From assembly GCA_020744225.1 (NCBI GenBank), contig JAGMWG010000013.1, positions 1,054,001 to 1,118,000 of the forward strand: a stretch of DNA of 64,000 bases, given 5' to 3'. Position numbers and translations under genes: made by a program. Under the pieces are notes generated by a model. The model did not search any database. It worked only from the letters and a program-made list of their open reading frames with translations, and was not told the origin of the DNA. Shown piece after piece: positions 34,914-46,481 of the stretch. This stretch comes from Paraphoma chrysanthemicola (taxonomy: Eukaryota > Ascomycota > Dothideomycetes > Pleosporales > Phaeosphaeriaceae). How positions within the stretch are numbered: position 1 is the first letter of the stretch; every line of letters begins with the position of its first letter.

Positions 34914-37900
34914 ATGGCGCTGAATGCTACATACGATACAGACGAAGAGACGACCTCCACTATTCAACCTGGTTTGCAAGCCGATCACGACTCCGACCGA
35001 AAAGTTGACCCCTTCGACGTCCATGACCCTGATTGGAGATTCGAAAAGATCCTCCCCATCATAATCAATCGAGGCGAACAGGATGGCACCGGACCTGTAT
35101 CGCCACACGTAAGTCTTGCCTGGAAAGATCTCTCCGTATACGGCAACGATGTCGGCAGGGCCCTTCAAGAGGATGTACTTTCAGCTCTACCCATCCTCAT
35201 CACCAAATTTAGAAGGCTATGGCAGACGCCGCCCGAGAAGAAGATTCTATCTGATATTGACGGACTCCTCGACCCAGGCGAGATGTTGCTGGTCCTTGGT
35301 CCGCCGAGCAGTGGGTGCACGACATTACTGAAAGTCCTTTCTGGTCAGCTCGATAGCTACCGGAGATGGTCTGGATCTATCAGCTACAGCGGAATTCCTG
35401 TACAGACTATGCGACAACGGTTTGCCAGCATGCTAACCTTCAACGACGCCATCGACCATCATTTCCCGTATCTCACGGTCTCACAAACACTGGATTTTGC
35501 AGCGAGCACCAAAACCCCGCAGACGCGCTTCGATGGCATGACGCGACAGCAGTACATTGAAGGATCAAGAGACATTCTCATGACGATCTTTGGACTCAGG
35601 CACACGGCGAATACACGTGTAGGAAACGATTTTGTGCGGGGAGTCTCTGGTGGAGAGCGACGCAGAGTGTCTATCGCAGAGATGGTACGTATGAAGGACT
35701 TTCACCTATGCTGTCACCGCTGACGCCGAGAAAAAGCTATTGAACCGGTCCTGCGTGACGTGTTGGGACAACCCGACCAAGGTATGACCACTATTTCAGT
35801 ATTTCACTGGTATTTGCTCACAAGAATAGGGCCTCGATAGTTCCACTTCACTCGATTTTGCGCAGGCTTTGCGCGTTGCTACAGATCTCACAAACAACGT
35901 AGCAATATCTGCTCTGTATCAACCCGGAGACTCACTCGCATGCACCTACGACAAAGTCCTTCTCCTGCATCAGGGCCAACAGATCTACTTTGGCGGTTTG
36001 ATTGCCGCCAAACACTTCTTCGAGAGTATGGGTTTCGTCTGTCCTGCACGACAAACGATTGCGGAATTCCTATTGTCGGTAACGGATCCCAGTGCCCGCA
36101 CTGTACGTCAAGGGCATGACAATTCAGTTCCGCGGACTGCCGAAGAGTTCCGAGACCATTGGATACGCAGCTCTGAGTACCAACAATTGAGATTGGCAAT
36201 CGAAAATCACGCCCAGACCGTAGAATCACTGCAAGGCCAGGAAGTGGAACGCTTCAAGGGCATGCGCTTTGCTGAGCGAGCACCTGCGACACGGTTGTAC
36301 TCGCCATACACCCTAAACCTTGCAATGCAATTTGTTGCAACTTTCAAACGATCTTATCAGAGGATTCGAGGCGAGTACGCATACTTTCTGGCAGTCACAG
36401 GGACTATGCTGGTCATCCCCTTGGTTATCGGATCAATGTTCTACCAGATCGACCCGGGAACGAGCGGATTCTTTTCCAAAGGGGGTGTGATATTCTTTAT
36501 CGTCCTCTTCAACATCATCGTAAACTTCGCCGAAATATTGGCACAGTTTTCGCAGCGACCTATTATCGAGAAACACCATGCGTACAGCATGTATCACCCG
36601 TATATCGATGCGCTTGCTAACATGGCCTCTCAATTTCCGATCAAGATCTTCAACATCCTGATCTTCACAGTCATTGTCTATTTCATGGCAGGGTTGAAAA
36701 GGGAAGCCGGCCCGTTCTTCATTTTTGTGGTCGTCACTTTCCTGACTACGGTGACCATGACTGCCTGGTTCCGTGTCATCGCAGCATTCACCCGGACCAT
36801 GGACTCTGCGCTAGCTGTGGCAGGCCTATCAATGCTGCCACTTGCCATGTACGGCGGCTATGTCATCCCGCGACCTTCGATGCACCCTTGGTTCAAATGG
36901 ATATCCTACATCAATCCCATTTACTACACAATCGAAGTCATGATGGCAGTTGAGTTCCACGGACGAAACGCACCATGCCAGCAGCTGATTCCATCCGGCC
37001 CTGGCTTCGAAAATGTAAGCATAAAGAACCAAGTTTGTGCCGTTATTGGGGGCAAGCCGGGCGATTCATACGTGTCTGGAGATGAATACCTGGCGCTATC
37101 ATTAGAATTCTCTTACGACCATGTATGGCGTGACCTCGGCATATTGATTGCCTTCTTCCTAGCTTTCACCGCGATATACGCTGCAACTACCGAATTGAAA
37201 AAGGCGGGTGGCTTCTCTTCTTCGCAACTAGTCTTCCGAAGGAGCGGTATGTCATCTGAGGCCAGATCACAAGACGAAGAGTCCAGTACTTCTCCAACCG
37301 GATCTGCTGAAAAGTTTGGAGGTAATGGGAGTGCTTCCATCATCGGAGGTGTTCGGGACGTGTTCTCTTGGAAAAATCTGAACTACGATATCAGCATCAA
37401 GGGAGAACCACGTCGGTTATTATCCGACGTAGAAGGCTTTGTTGAGCCCGGCACACTCACAGCACTCATGGGTGCCTCTGGAGCAGGCAAAACCACATTG
37501 TTGAATGTTCTCGCGCAACTCACCGGCGAAGTAGGCATCGTTACCGGTAATGCGAAGATCAATGGTGCCGACCTCGATGGATCGTTTCAGCAGCGTACTG
37601 GGTACGTACACCAACAGGATATCCACCTCGCTGAAATGACGGTCCGAGAGGCACTCCAGTTCTCGGCCTTCCTACGACAGCCTCGGGAAGTACCGCTCGA
37701 AGAGAAGCGCGCCTACGTTGAGAAGATCATCTCGGTTCTCGGCCTCGAAGAATACGCAGAAGCGGTGATTGGTACTCCCGGTCACGGTCTCAGTCCTGAA
37801 AAGCGAAAACGTACAACAATTGGGCTTGAACTCGTTGCAAGGCCGTCCCTACTTATCTTCGTGGACGAACCTACTTCTGGGCTTGACTCGCAATCGGCAT

Positions 37901-39291
37901 GGTCCATCATCAAACTACTTCGAGATCTTGCCGATGGTGGCCAATCCATCCTGTGTACCATCCATCAGCCCTCTGCTACACTCATTGAACAGTTTGATCG
38001 TTTACTACTACTGGCAAAAGGTGGTCGAACTGTGTACTTTGGGGAGCTGGGCAAAGATTCGGAGACGGTCATTGATTATTTCGCAAGCTACGGTGCACCT
38101 CTATGTCCTGCAGGTGCAAATCCTGCCGAATACATTCTGGAACAAATCGGAGCAGGAGCAACCGGCCAGGCAACGCTAGATTGGCCTTCGGTGTGGGCAT
38201 CCTCAGCAGAGCGCCAGGCCGTTACGCAGCGCATTGACATCTTCCAATCGTTGACCACGTCAAATAAAGAAACAGCAAGAACCGCTCCCAAGCGCCAGTT
38301 TTCACTGAATTGGTTCCAACAGTACACCATTGTCCAAGGACGACTATTCGTGCAGCAGTGGCGCTCAGCAGGATATATCAAGAGCAAGCTTGCGATCAAT
38401 ATCCTAGGAGGCCTGTTCATCGCCTTCACCTTTTATCAAGAGCCCAGTTCGATGCAAGGTCTGCAAAACAAAGTCTTTGCGATCTTCATGATGTTGATCA
38501 TTTGCCTCATCTTGATGGTCCTCGTTCAGCCACGCCTGATAGAACTCCGCAAAATCTACGACGTTCGCGAAAAGCACTCGAACATGTACCATTGGAGCGT
38601 GTTCATCGTCGCCAACATACTGGTCGAGATACCCGCTAATTTGATCGCTTCAAGTATTGGCTTCATCTGCTGGTACTTTCCAGTCGGCTGGTGGCAGGAC
38701 ATATCCGCTGGACGAGGCATGTCCATGTTCGCGATCTACACTCTCTACCAGGTCTATTATACGACCTTTTCCCAGGGTGTCGCGGTTGTCTCTCCAAACG
38801 CAGAGACCGCTGCCATGTTGACAGTCCTGTTCTACACCTTCGTCCTCGCGTTCAGTGGCGTACTCCAACCTCTTCGGCAGCTCGTCACCTTTTGGCACTT
38901 TGCCTACTACGTCAGTCCCTTCACGTGGCTTGTCTCGGCTATGATGTCGATTGGCGTACACGATGTGCCCGTTCAATGTACGGCCGCAGAGCTCAGTATC
39001 TTCCAACCACCCCAGGGTCAGACCTGCGGCGACTACGCCGGCGCATTCGCTAAAGCAACCATGGCTACTCTACGAAATCCTGGCGCCATTCAAGACTGTC
39101 AATTATGTCCAATCTCTGTAGGCGACACGTTTCTGACTAGCCTAAACATGAGCTATGACGATCGTTGGAGAAACTTTGGTTTCCTTGTTGGCTATACTGT
39201 GTTCAATATCGCTGTTTTCACTTTGGGCTTCTATTTGTACTCTGGACCTGGGCTGAAGAAGGCTTTTAGGAAGTTTCTGAGAAGAGACTAA
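34914..39291 (+). CDS. PDR-type (ABCG) full-size ABC transporter
   Basis: Three exons (34914-35684, a 45 bp micro-exon 35737-35781, 35830-39291) give 1425 aa. The order is NBD1-TMD1-NBD2-TMD2. NBD1 has the fungal PDR degenerate Walker A GPPSSGCTTLL (Cys for Lys), signature VSGGERRRVSIAE and Walker B CVTCWDNPTKGLDSS, which is carried by the micro-exon. NBD2 has canonical Walker A GASGAGKTTLL and Walker B LLIFVDEPTSGLDSQ; its signature region reads GLSPEKRKRTTIG. Six TMs follow each NBD, with the PDR-type cysteine-containing extracellular loop near the end (TCGDYAGAFA, CQLCPISVGDTFL). Such pumps expel azoles, phytoalexins and other hydrophobic toxins at the plasma membrane. The actual substrate is unknown. 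Confidence 0.95.
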
Positions 39292-40395
39292 AACTGTAGG
39301 ACCACTTCCTTTGCAACGAGGGTGCTTTGCAGGCGTATTTAAGCTTAACACGCAGCCAAGTGAGGCTCAATTGAGGTGAGCTTCGGTCATCGCACTACCT
39401 CGTTCCATAATTACGTCTTCTTTACTCATGGCCGCGTCTGAGAATATTACAATTTTTAAGTTGTGTGGATTTGTACTGTGAGACTTGTTATAAGTCTAGC
39501 GAATCGCCGTATGAGTAATTCCTCGAAATTTTCTACATCAATTCATGAATATACCTTGAGCCCTACAATTGCTTTGCGGACAGCAACAAACAATTCAGAT
39601 TCGTCGTGCACCCCATGCCTGGAGGTTCTGGCAGTTTCGACAAGGGCAAGAGATGTTCAAATACATTTGAGAATGTTTTGTAAGACCGTATCTGATTCGC
39701 AGCTACGGTAGTATACATCGTAGCAAAGATCACGATAAGCACACAGTTGTATATAAAACTTCAATAGACCCGATCTGATGAGAGAGCCAGGAAGCAGAGA
39801 AGATGTTAGACACATGAAGGCAGGCGATCAAGCTGTACTGGGATTATACGTTCGCCAATCCTACGTCGATAACTCATTTCTAGCTTTTGAGGTTGAGCTA
39901 GGATGTTCAAAACGCTGCAGCTCTGGATTTCACAAGCTTCAAATCTGGACTTCTGCCGCTGAATGGTCATTATGTGTCTTGGCCTGACGAGAGTCGACCT
40001 CGCGAAAACTATTAAATAAGGCGGACGAATACCCTGACAGTGCCTCAAAAATGGCATTATTGAAGCTAATTACATAGCTTGAAGTTAAATTACATGGCCA
40101 AGATAATTGGTGCAAAAGTTGTAGCTTTACGGGAGATTCAACCACGTGAAAATTTGATGCAACAATATGGTTACTTCGTTTCTGTCAACACTCAATGAGC
40201 AGACGTCCTAATCTTTCTAACGTGTAATCTTGTCTCAGAGCAAAGTACGCTTCTCTTGAACGAGCAGATCTTTGAGATGATTGATCTTCCTTCCACCACA
40301 GACAAGACTCTACCAAGAATTCGAGTCAGTGCGTTGTGTTGCGTGGTTAGGCTCGGCAGGGCTAATTGCAATCGTCGAGGAGATGGTAGGTGAAC
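39292..40395. other. Convergent intergenic region
   Basis: 1.1 kb between the ABC transporter stop and the end of the protease-MFS gene. Fairly AT-rich with short ORFs; nothing recognised. Confidence 0.5.
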
Positions 40396-43300
40396 TCAAG
40401 TTTCGATTCCCTGTAACTCATGTTGTAGATGCACTCTTTCGTTTGCTGGCAGCTCTACTGGCTCTCTTGCTGGCGATTCGTACATCATAAGCTCGGGAAC
40501 GGTCATCGGCTTCGGTCCCAGGTCTTTTTCGATATCCGGCATGTTGTTTGTGGGAATGTTGTTTGTGGGAATGTTGTTTGTGGGAATGTTGTTTGTGGGA
40601 ATGTTGTTTGTGGGAATGTTGTTTGTGGGCATGCTGTTTGTGGGAGGCGATTCTTTTGCTTTGATAATGCAGCAGCAGCAGAAGAAGTTTAGTGAGCGCA
40701 AAGAGTTGAACGCCAGCGTCACGGCTATAATTACGATGGGGAGAGCGCCAGCGGCGGCCGCAACGAGGAATGTCCTGGTGATCGCGTTGTTTAAGATGTC
40801 GAGTGCCTTTGCCAAAGCATCTGCACTCATTCCCGTCTTGAAATTTGTTGCCCCACCATTGATGATGAGACCAATATTGACACCTGGCTCTGATGACTGG
40901 CCCAACAGCTGACTGAGGAAGACTGTCTGAGCGGCGACTATGCCAATGTATCCGCCTAGGCTTTGCGATATGTCAACTTTGGCTAAATACGCCGTGGTTG
41001 ATTCGGGTACCGTTTTATAACGCTCCTTGTTATCCATGGGTTGTTTGAGGTACGCGAAGGCATCGCCATGAATCAGAGCCCCCCCACCTATGCTGAACAC
41101 TAATTGTAAGCCGACGAAAATGCCTACCGAGGTTGTCATATCGATTCTAGAGAGTAAGCCTGCCGATAGAGCTATGCACCCTAACGCGGCAGGTTGCAAG
41201 TGGCTCATTCTCGGATGTGACAGCTTGGTTCTGAATCGACTGTTGGCCTGCAAGATACCAACTGTCATTGCAAAGCAAGTTCTGAGAAGTGGCGTTGCGG
41301 CGACAGGCAGGAATAGGATCGAGGTTCTGAGCGTAGAGTAGCCACGAACAGAATGCAACCAGAGCACTGAATTGGGTTAGCTCGTACTTGAAAAGTCGCG
41401 GAGTGACTGACCTAGGAACAGCCCGAACGACTGGTAGCTGGCGCCCCATAATGCCCAAAAGAATAAGGCCAGCCATGCTTTGAGGCTGAGATGCTGATGC
41501 GTGGCTTGTCGTATTTGGAGGAGGATCCATAAAATTAGGCACCCACCGCAGCCAGCTAGCAAAAGAGAAAGCACCAGTGCATCATCCCAGGAACGCATTG
41601 CACCGTAGTACATTGCGAATTGGAAGCATATCATACCACCACAACTTACAATAACATCGAGGGTCATGATTGTAAGTTTATAAGATATCCTCGTCGGTGG
41701 CCTTGTAAGAATGCGGGAATTGAATGTAATGAAGGCTATCGAGCCAGTCAAAGCGAGGGCCGCTATACAAGAACTGACAAGGAAAAGGATTGACCATGCT
41801 GTAGCTTTCTCTTTGTTGCCTATCATCGCTCCAGCAATGCTTCTCAAGGTCAGCAATGTCTACCACGGGATATCGCTACTTACAGTGGTCCCAGAAATGA
41901 AACAATGTTTGTCAATAGGATATCCATACCTATCCAGTTCATGACCGTACGTGGGAAGATTAGTCTGATCAGAAAAGGAGAGCTTGAAGCCGACCCACCC
42001 GCAGCTAGACCAGATAACAATCTTCCGACGATCATACCACCTGGGTTTGCTGCATTATAGCAGCACAAGCCGCCGGCGACAAAGATTGCCATTGCAGCCA
42101 GTGAAGATAGCCTCCAGCCTAGAGGCCAGCCAGCTTTAGCAAAAGAGAGATTCATTTGGAGAAATACAAACGATGCTGCAGCATACGCAAGCCAATACAC
42201 GCTGCTGTACCACGCAATCCGGCTGGTAGATCCAATGTTTTTAATTATGGAGGGCACCAAAATTGGAAAAGCTGACGTATGCTACAAATATTAGCGATTA
42301 AAAACTATGGTCGAGCGCGTTAAGTCTGTCTCACCATAGCCACGGCAGTTGACATGAGTAGGACGGGCAATAAAGTTGTTGCATGAGACCATGTTATATG
42401 TTCGTTGAACAAATTCTCAGGGGTGCCCTGCTCGACATCTGTTGCTGGTGGACGAAAGTCATTACATGCCTCGGTCGTGTCTTGGATTGTCCTGGTGGTA
42501 TCAGAGTCTTTAGGCACTCGTATGTGATCCACAAGTCGGAAGTCAGGTCGTTTGGAGCCATTTGCACACAATGCCTGAATCCCAGCGATGACTGTCGCGA
42601 TTGGCATCATATGCGCAAAAGGTTCATCATCGTAGACCGCGGTGATGATGCCAAGGAGGGCTTCACCATCAACTACCCATGTGCCGGATGAGCCCGAAGC
42701 TGCGAGATGTGTCAGTTTATGTCATAATTCGCGTCGATACGCAAGCTTTTGCGACTTTGCCATAAGACGTACGCAATGGTTGGTCCATGCGGATTTTTCG
42801 GGTGGCCCAGCATCCTGCATTGTCGATAATGAGGCTGTCACCGTCAAGTAGTTGTGCTCGAGTTGTAGAAGGTAACGATAACACGTTGACAGCTCTCCCT
42901 CTGTAGTCCTGACTAATTGAGCGGACGAATTGAGTACCATAAACAGATCCCTGAAGAGTGTGATACTTGTTGTAAATATTACAATCTGGCGGAAAATTCA
43001 AGCGCAACAACGCAAAGTCTCTATTCTGCAGGCCATCGAAATCTTCAGTCAGGAGCTCCGATTGAGAAGTGTGTGATTGAATTGCAGCATAGCTAGCTGC
43101 ATGTAGGGCCGCAGGTATCCAGGACGGGTGCTTATCGCTTGATGGTGCTGTCCATTGCACATCTTGATTGGAAATCGTACATTCGTCCTGGTAAAGAGGG
43201 CCGTAGATAAGATGTTTGTTGATGTCAGAGGAGACCCATGTCTCATCTCCAACGAGTTCCGCGGAGTCCCAAAGGGCATGCGCTGTCGTCAAGCCAAAAA

Positions 43301-44762
43301 CTTCATCATCTACCATGACCAATCCGCCCAGGATACAGCTGTATGCAGCACCGTTGGCAGCATGTAGATGGATTTTGAGCCCACATGCTGTCCCGGATAT
43401 CGGTTCCACTCTTATTCGCAGGGTGGAGTTGCCAATGACTTGTGTCCAGTCTGCAGCGTGGTTAGAGTCGCTGGAGTTGGCAACGTCAATGGGCAAGATT
43501 TCATCCGCCAGGTCATCTGGGACTAGATCGGTTCTACCGGAGAATTTAATTCGTCTTTGTGCCAAACCAGCAGGATGGGGCGCCAATAGTGTAATATGGA
43601 CATGGAGACGTTGCATATGGCTAAGATCAGCCACTGCTCTTTCAACAGCTTTCCGGCATTCTTTGCTCCCACATCGTATCCACACCGTAGGCCGGAGTGC
43701 AACCATAAGCCGTCCTGGATAGATCGTGCCGGACATGCATAATTCTGGCACGATAGTCTTTTCTGCCTGTGATAAAGAAGGTGATAAAGCACCAATAACC
43801 GACATTAGGTTCATGATCAGTCGTGGTCGAATAATGTGGCGCCACTCGGCTTCCATCCGCTCTGGTGGAGGCCGGAGATCTAATTTACCAACGTAGATGC
43901 CTCGCTCTGGACTGTAGAGGTTGTCTGAGTTCATGAATTCTAATATCATGCCATCTTCGCTCATGGATTCAATGACACTGGGCGATGAGTTGATATTATT
44001 TTCTGCTCTTGTAGGAAGAGTCGCACCAGTCAGATTCTGTCTTGTTGTCTGTTGAGTACGAACAGATGTTCCAGCCTCTGTATGAACCGAAGCAGATACT
44101 TCATTTCCGCCATGAGGTGACGCGTTTTCGCCTTCGAGCGCGTTACGATTATCAACGGCGGTAGTCACCGGGTTACTGAGTTGGGACTCCACTGCTTGTA
44201 AAGTATTAATGCTGTTCGCGGAAGACGAGGTATCGCGAGATGCTGCTTCTTCATGAGATGCGCTCCCGATGGTCTTGATGATACTGTCTCGTTGCGTCTG
44301 ATGTATACGTCGTTTCCAGAAGGTGAGCTTCAGCTTTGGCATGGGTACTGGATTTGACGGTCGCGCGTGTCTCTCAATGTCGTTTGCCTGGGTACCAGTG
44401 CCTGAGCCAAGCGGACTGCCAATGGAAACATTTTGCGCGTGGGTTGTACGGCTCTGCAGTCTGACGTGGATGCTCTGGCGAGAGGTCTCGACCTCTGTGA
44501 GGGGCGCAATGGCGTGTACGCCTGGCCTGGCTCGCAACGTGCCAATTGGCACAGGTATGTCGGAATCGCTATTGACTGAGTTGACTTGATGTAGGGGGGA
44601 TTTCGAGAAGATTCTCAGGCGGACTCTCCGGCGACTGGGACTGCTGACAGGACAAGGCTGTTGGACAAGTTCGATCGGATCGCGCGTAGGAACATCGAAT
44701 TCAGGTTGTAGAAGATCTGCAGCACGATATCGAGCGAGTTCCATGATCAATAGAGTTCTCAT
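40396..44762 (-). CDS. Trypsin-like serine protease domain continuous with MFS transporter
   Basis: Five exons (44762-42773, 42699-42335, 42281-41884, 41842-41412, 41366-40396) read without a stop to 1384 aa. Residues 1-300 are disordered. A conserved-looking module precedes a trypsin-like domain with His (FGLTTAHAL, about H495), Asp (NRDFALLRL, about D582) and Ser (SGSSGTWVVDG, about S668). After a polar linker of about 70 residues the frame enters an MFS fold: SHATTLLPVLLMSTAVAM, RIAWYSSVYWLAYAAASF and GRLLSGLAAGG, then many TMs as in DHA2-type exporters. The MFS half lacks the usual acidic residue of the first TM. The C-terminus carries a PTNNI repeat tract. Intron 1 starts GTACGT and ends TCGCAG; other donors break the frame. 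Either a true fusion or two adjacent genes whose boundary needs RNA evidence. A second Met at 44744 could start it. Confidence 0.75.
40541..40645 (-). repeat. 15-bp tandem repeat, seven units, coding
   Basis: Seven head-to-tail copies of ATGTTGTTTGTGGGA (plus strand), five identical plus variants in the last two. On the minus strand they encode PTNSM, five PTNNI and PTNNM in the cytosolic C-tail of the MFS half. The unit length is a multiple of three, so copy-number change keeps the frame. Confidence 0.95.
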
Positions 44763-45003
44763 AAGGCGGTCCGTTTAGTCGAGGTTTCTTTCTTGTAAGT
44801 AGCAAAGAAGTGCGATGCGTCAGAGGTGGGATGCAACCTGCTTTAGCGCCAATCACACCGACCCAAACCAGCCCGCGATTCAGCCTGACTTCGCGAATTA
44901 GCCTTACAGCAACAATCAGTCCGGTCTAGAATCTGAATTGGCCCTGATACTGATATCAGGCGACTCATCCTACCTTGACCACCGAAACGCACCGCTGACG
45001 GAT
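44763..45003. promoter_or_regulatory. Divergent promoter between protease-MFS and TM-protein genes
   Basis: 241 bp separate the two start codons. The plus-strand frame is open for 66 bp before its first ATG. No known binding site recognised. Confidence 0.4.
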
Positions 45004-46089
45004 ATGTTGACTACAAACTTCTTCGACAGAACTGTGGTCCAAGAGTTGAAGAACCTGGACGATACTCGAAGACGTAGCTTGATCCAACAGCTCTGGCCGG
45101 ACGCAATTGACGATCGAGGAATCGTGGATAACTTTTCCTGTAAGGCGTACTTCGAGTATCTTGCCAATGAGCTTGATCAGCTTCGCCACTACCGCCACCT
45201 CTTTGCAGCACAAAGCTTCGAATCGACATTTGGGATTATAAAGACGCTCCGAGACAAAAATACCACGACCTACGCGGAAATTTTGGACTCCCTCGGCAAC
45301 CATTACCCAGACGCTTCGCGGGATGCGCTTCGCCGCTCAGTCGAGCTCTCTCTTCGCATGTGGCTTACTGTTAATGTACACCATTCAGACATTTACACCG
45401 GCCCCATTGCTGCCGGTGATCAGCCTCTGGATTGGGCACAAGATGAGTGTTTAGAGCAGCTGTTTCGCGGCAAATTCGGCCGTAACGTTCATCTCCAGCG
45501 CCAAAGAACTACAGCGAAATTCGATACAGCTTTGACTGCAGCGTACTTGGTGGGCACTTGTGGGATGCGATTACACTGGACCGACGATCTCGCAGCTCAT
45601 CTTGGCTATGACTCTAATAGACGTGTGCTCACCGTCTACCGACATAAAGCGTGCCTGCTCAACCACGCAGATTACCATCGTGGGTGTCCTATACCGCGAG
45701 ACGTTCTTGAGGAAGCTTTGGAGACCATGGATCTTTTGTTCCCGCCTTGGGATAATCCAACCAAGCAACTACTCGTCAGAGAGAAGCAGCAGTCTTTATT
45801 CAGACTCGGATGTCGCAGACCTGTTCGTACTTTCGACATTGCTCACTATCAGTACTTCGGAGGATCCCTAGAGCATATCATCGAGTCATTCGACAAGACC
45901 CCACGAACATGGAAACAGCTTGCCTTCGACCGGCGTAACAAGCTCGAATGGTCCGCATTCTGGATGACCGTCTTCGTAGCCGTCCTGACTCTCGTCAGCA
46001 TTCCCTGCAACATCATCCAAGCAACCTACTCAGTCAAAGCGTACAACCTCGCAGTAGCTCAGGGTCGCAATAGTCTCGCGTTTCCATGA
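45004..46089 (+). CDS. Fungal protein of unknown function with C-terminal membrane segment
   Basis: A single exon, 361 aa from the first ATG; the frame is open 66 bp upstream but begins there with TTG. The body is globular and rich in Trp/Leu/Arg (SLGNHYPDASRDALRRSVEL, LWPDAIDDRG, WDNPTKQLL). Residues about 310-350 hold one or two hydrophobic segments (WSAFWMTVFVAVLTLVSI, then CNIIQATYSVKAYNL), preceded by RTWKQLAFDRRNKLEW. This layout, a soluble body with a C-terminal WSxFW membrane anchor, recurs in an abundant uncharacterised Pezizomycotina family; I know no function. The tight divergent arrangement with the protease-MFS gene suggests co-expression but does not prove it. Confidence 0.75.
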   Translation: MLTTNFFDRTVVQELKNLDDTRRRSLIQQLWPDAIDDRGIVDNFSCKAYFEYLANELDQLRHYRHLFAAQSFESTFGIIKTLRDKNTTTYAEILDSLGNHYPDASRDALRRSVELSLRMWLTVNVHHSDIYTGPIAAGDQPLDWAQDECLEQLFRGKFGRNVHLQRQRTTAKFDTALTAAYLVGTCGMRLHWTDDLAAHLGYDSNRRVLTVYRHKACLLNHADYHRGCPIPRDVLEEALETMDLLFPPWDNPTKQLLVREKQQSLFRLGCRRPVRTFDIAHYQYFGGSLEHIIESFDKTPRTWKQLAFDRRNKLEWSAFWMTVFVAVLTLVSIPCNIIQATYSVKAYNLAVAQGRNSLAFP

Positions 46090-46481
46090 GCAACCGGTGA
46101 GATCGAGTAAGATGGATTAGGAATGCGATGGTGTTTGTGAGAGTGATATGAAGAGTGGTTGTGGTCTGAGATGACGAATGAAGTACACTAGGCAGACGCT
46201 AAACTGGCCCGTGGACAGCGAGTTCGGAAGGCACGACCACCATGATAGAACATCATGTCAAGCAGTCTTCGGTACAGAGCATCAATTGCATTACGCAGTG
46301 TATATGATAACAGACCGTACCTCGCTAAAGCGATAGGTGTATCCTTTCGGTACAGCTCAAGCCACCAATTTCCGCCCAATATTTCTCTTTTTGGTATCAT
46401 GTCTCGTTAAATCGTGAATCATAGCTCGTGAATACGCGTACCAGACGGAGAGCAACGAATGCAACCAACCCATATACTGCA
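46090..46481. other. Convergent intergenic region
   Basis: About 390 bp between two stops; it contains only a 70-codon ORF (46188-46400, -) without a motif. Confidence 0.5.
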
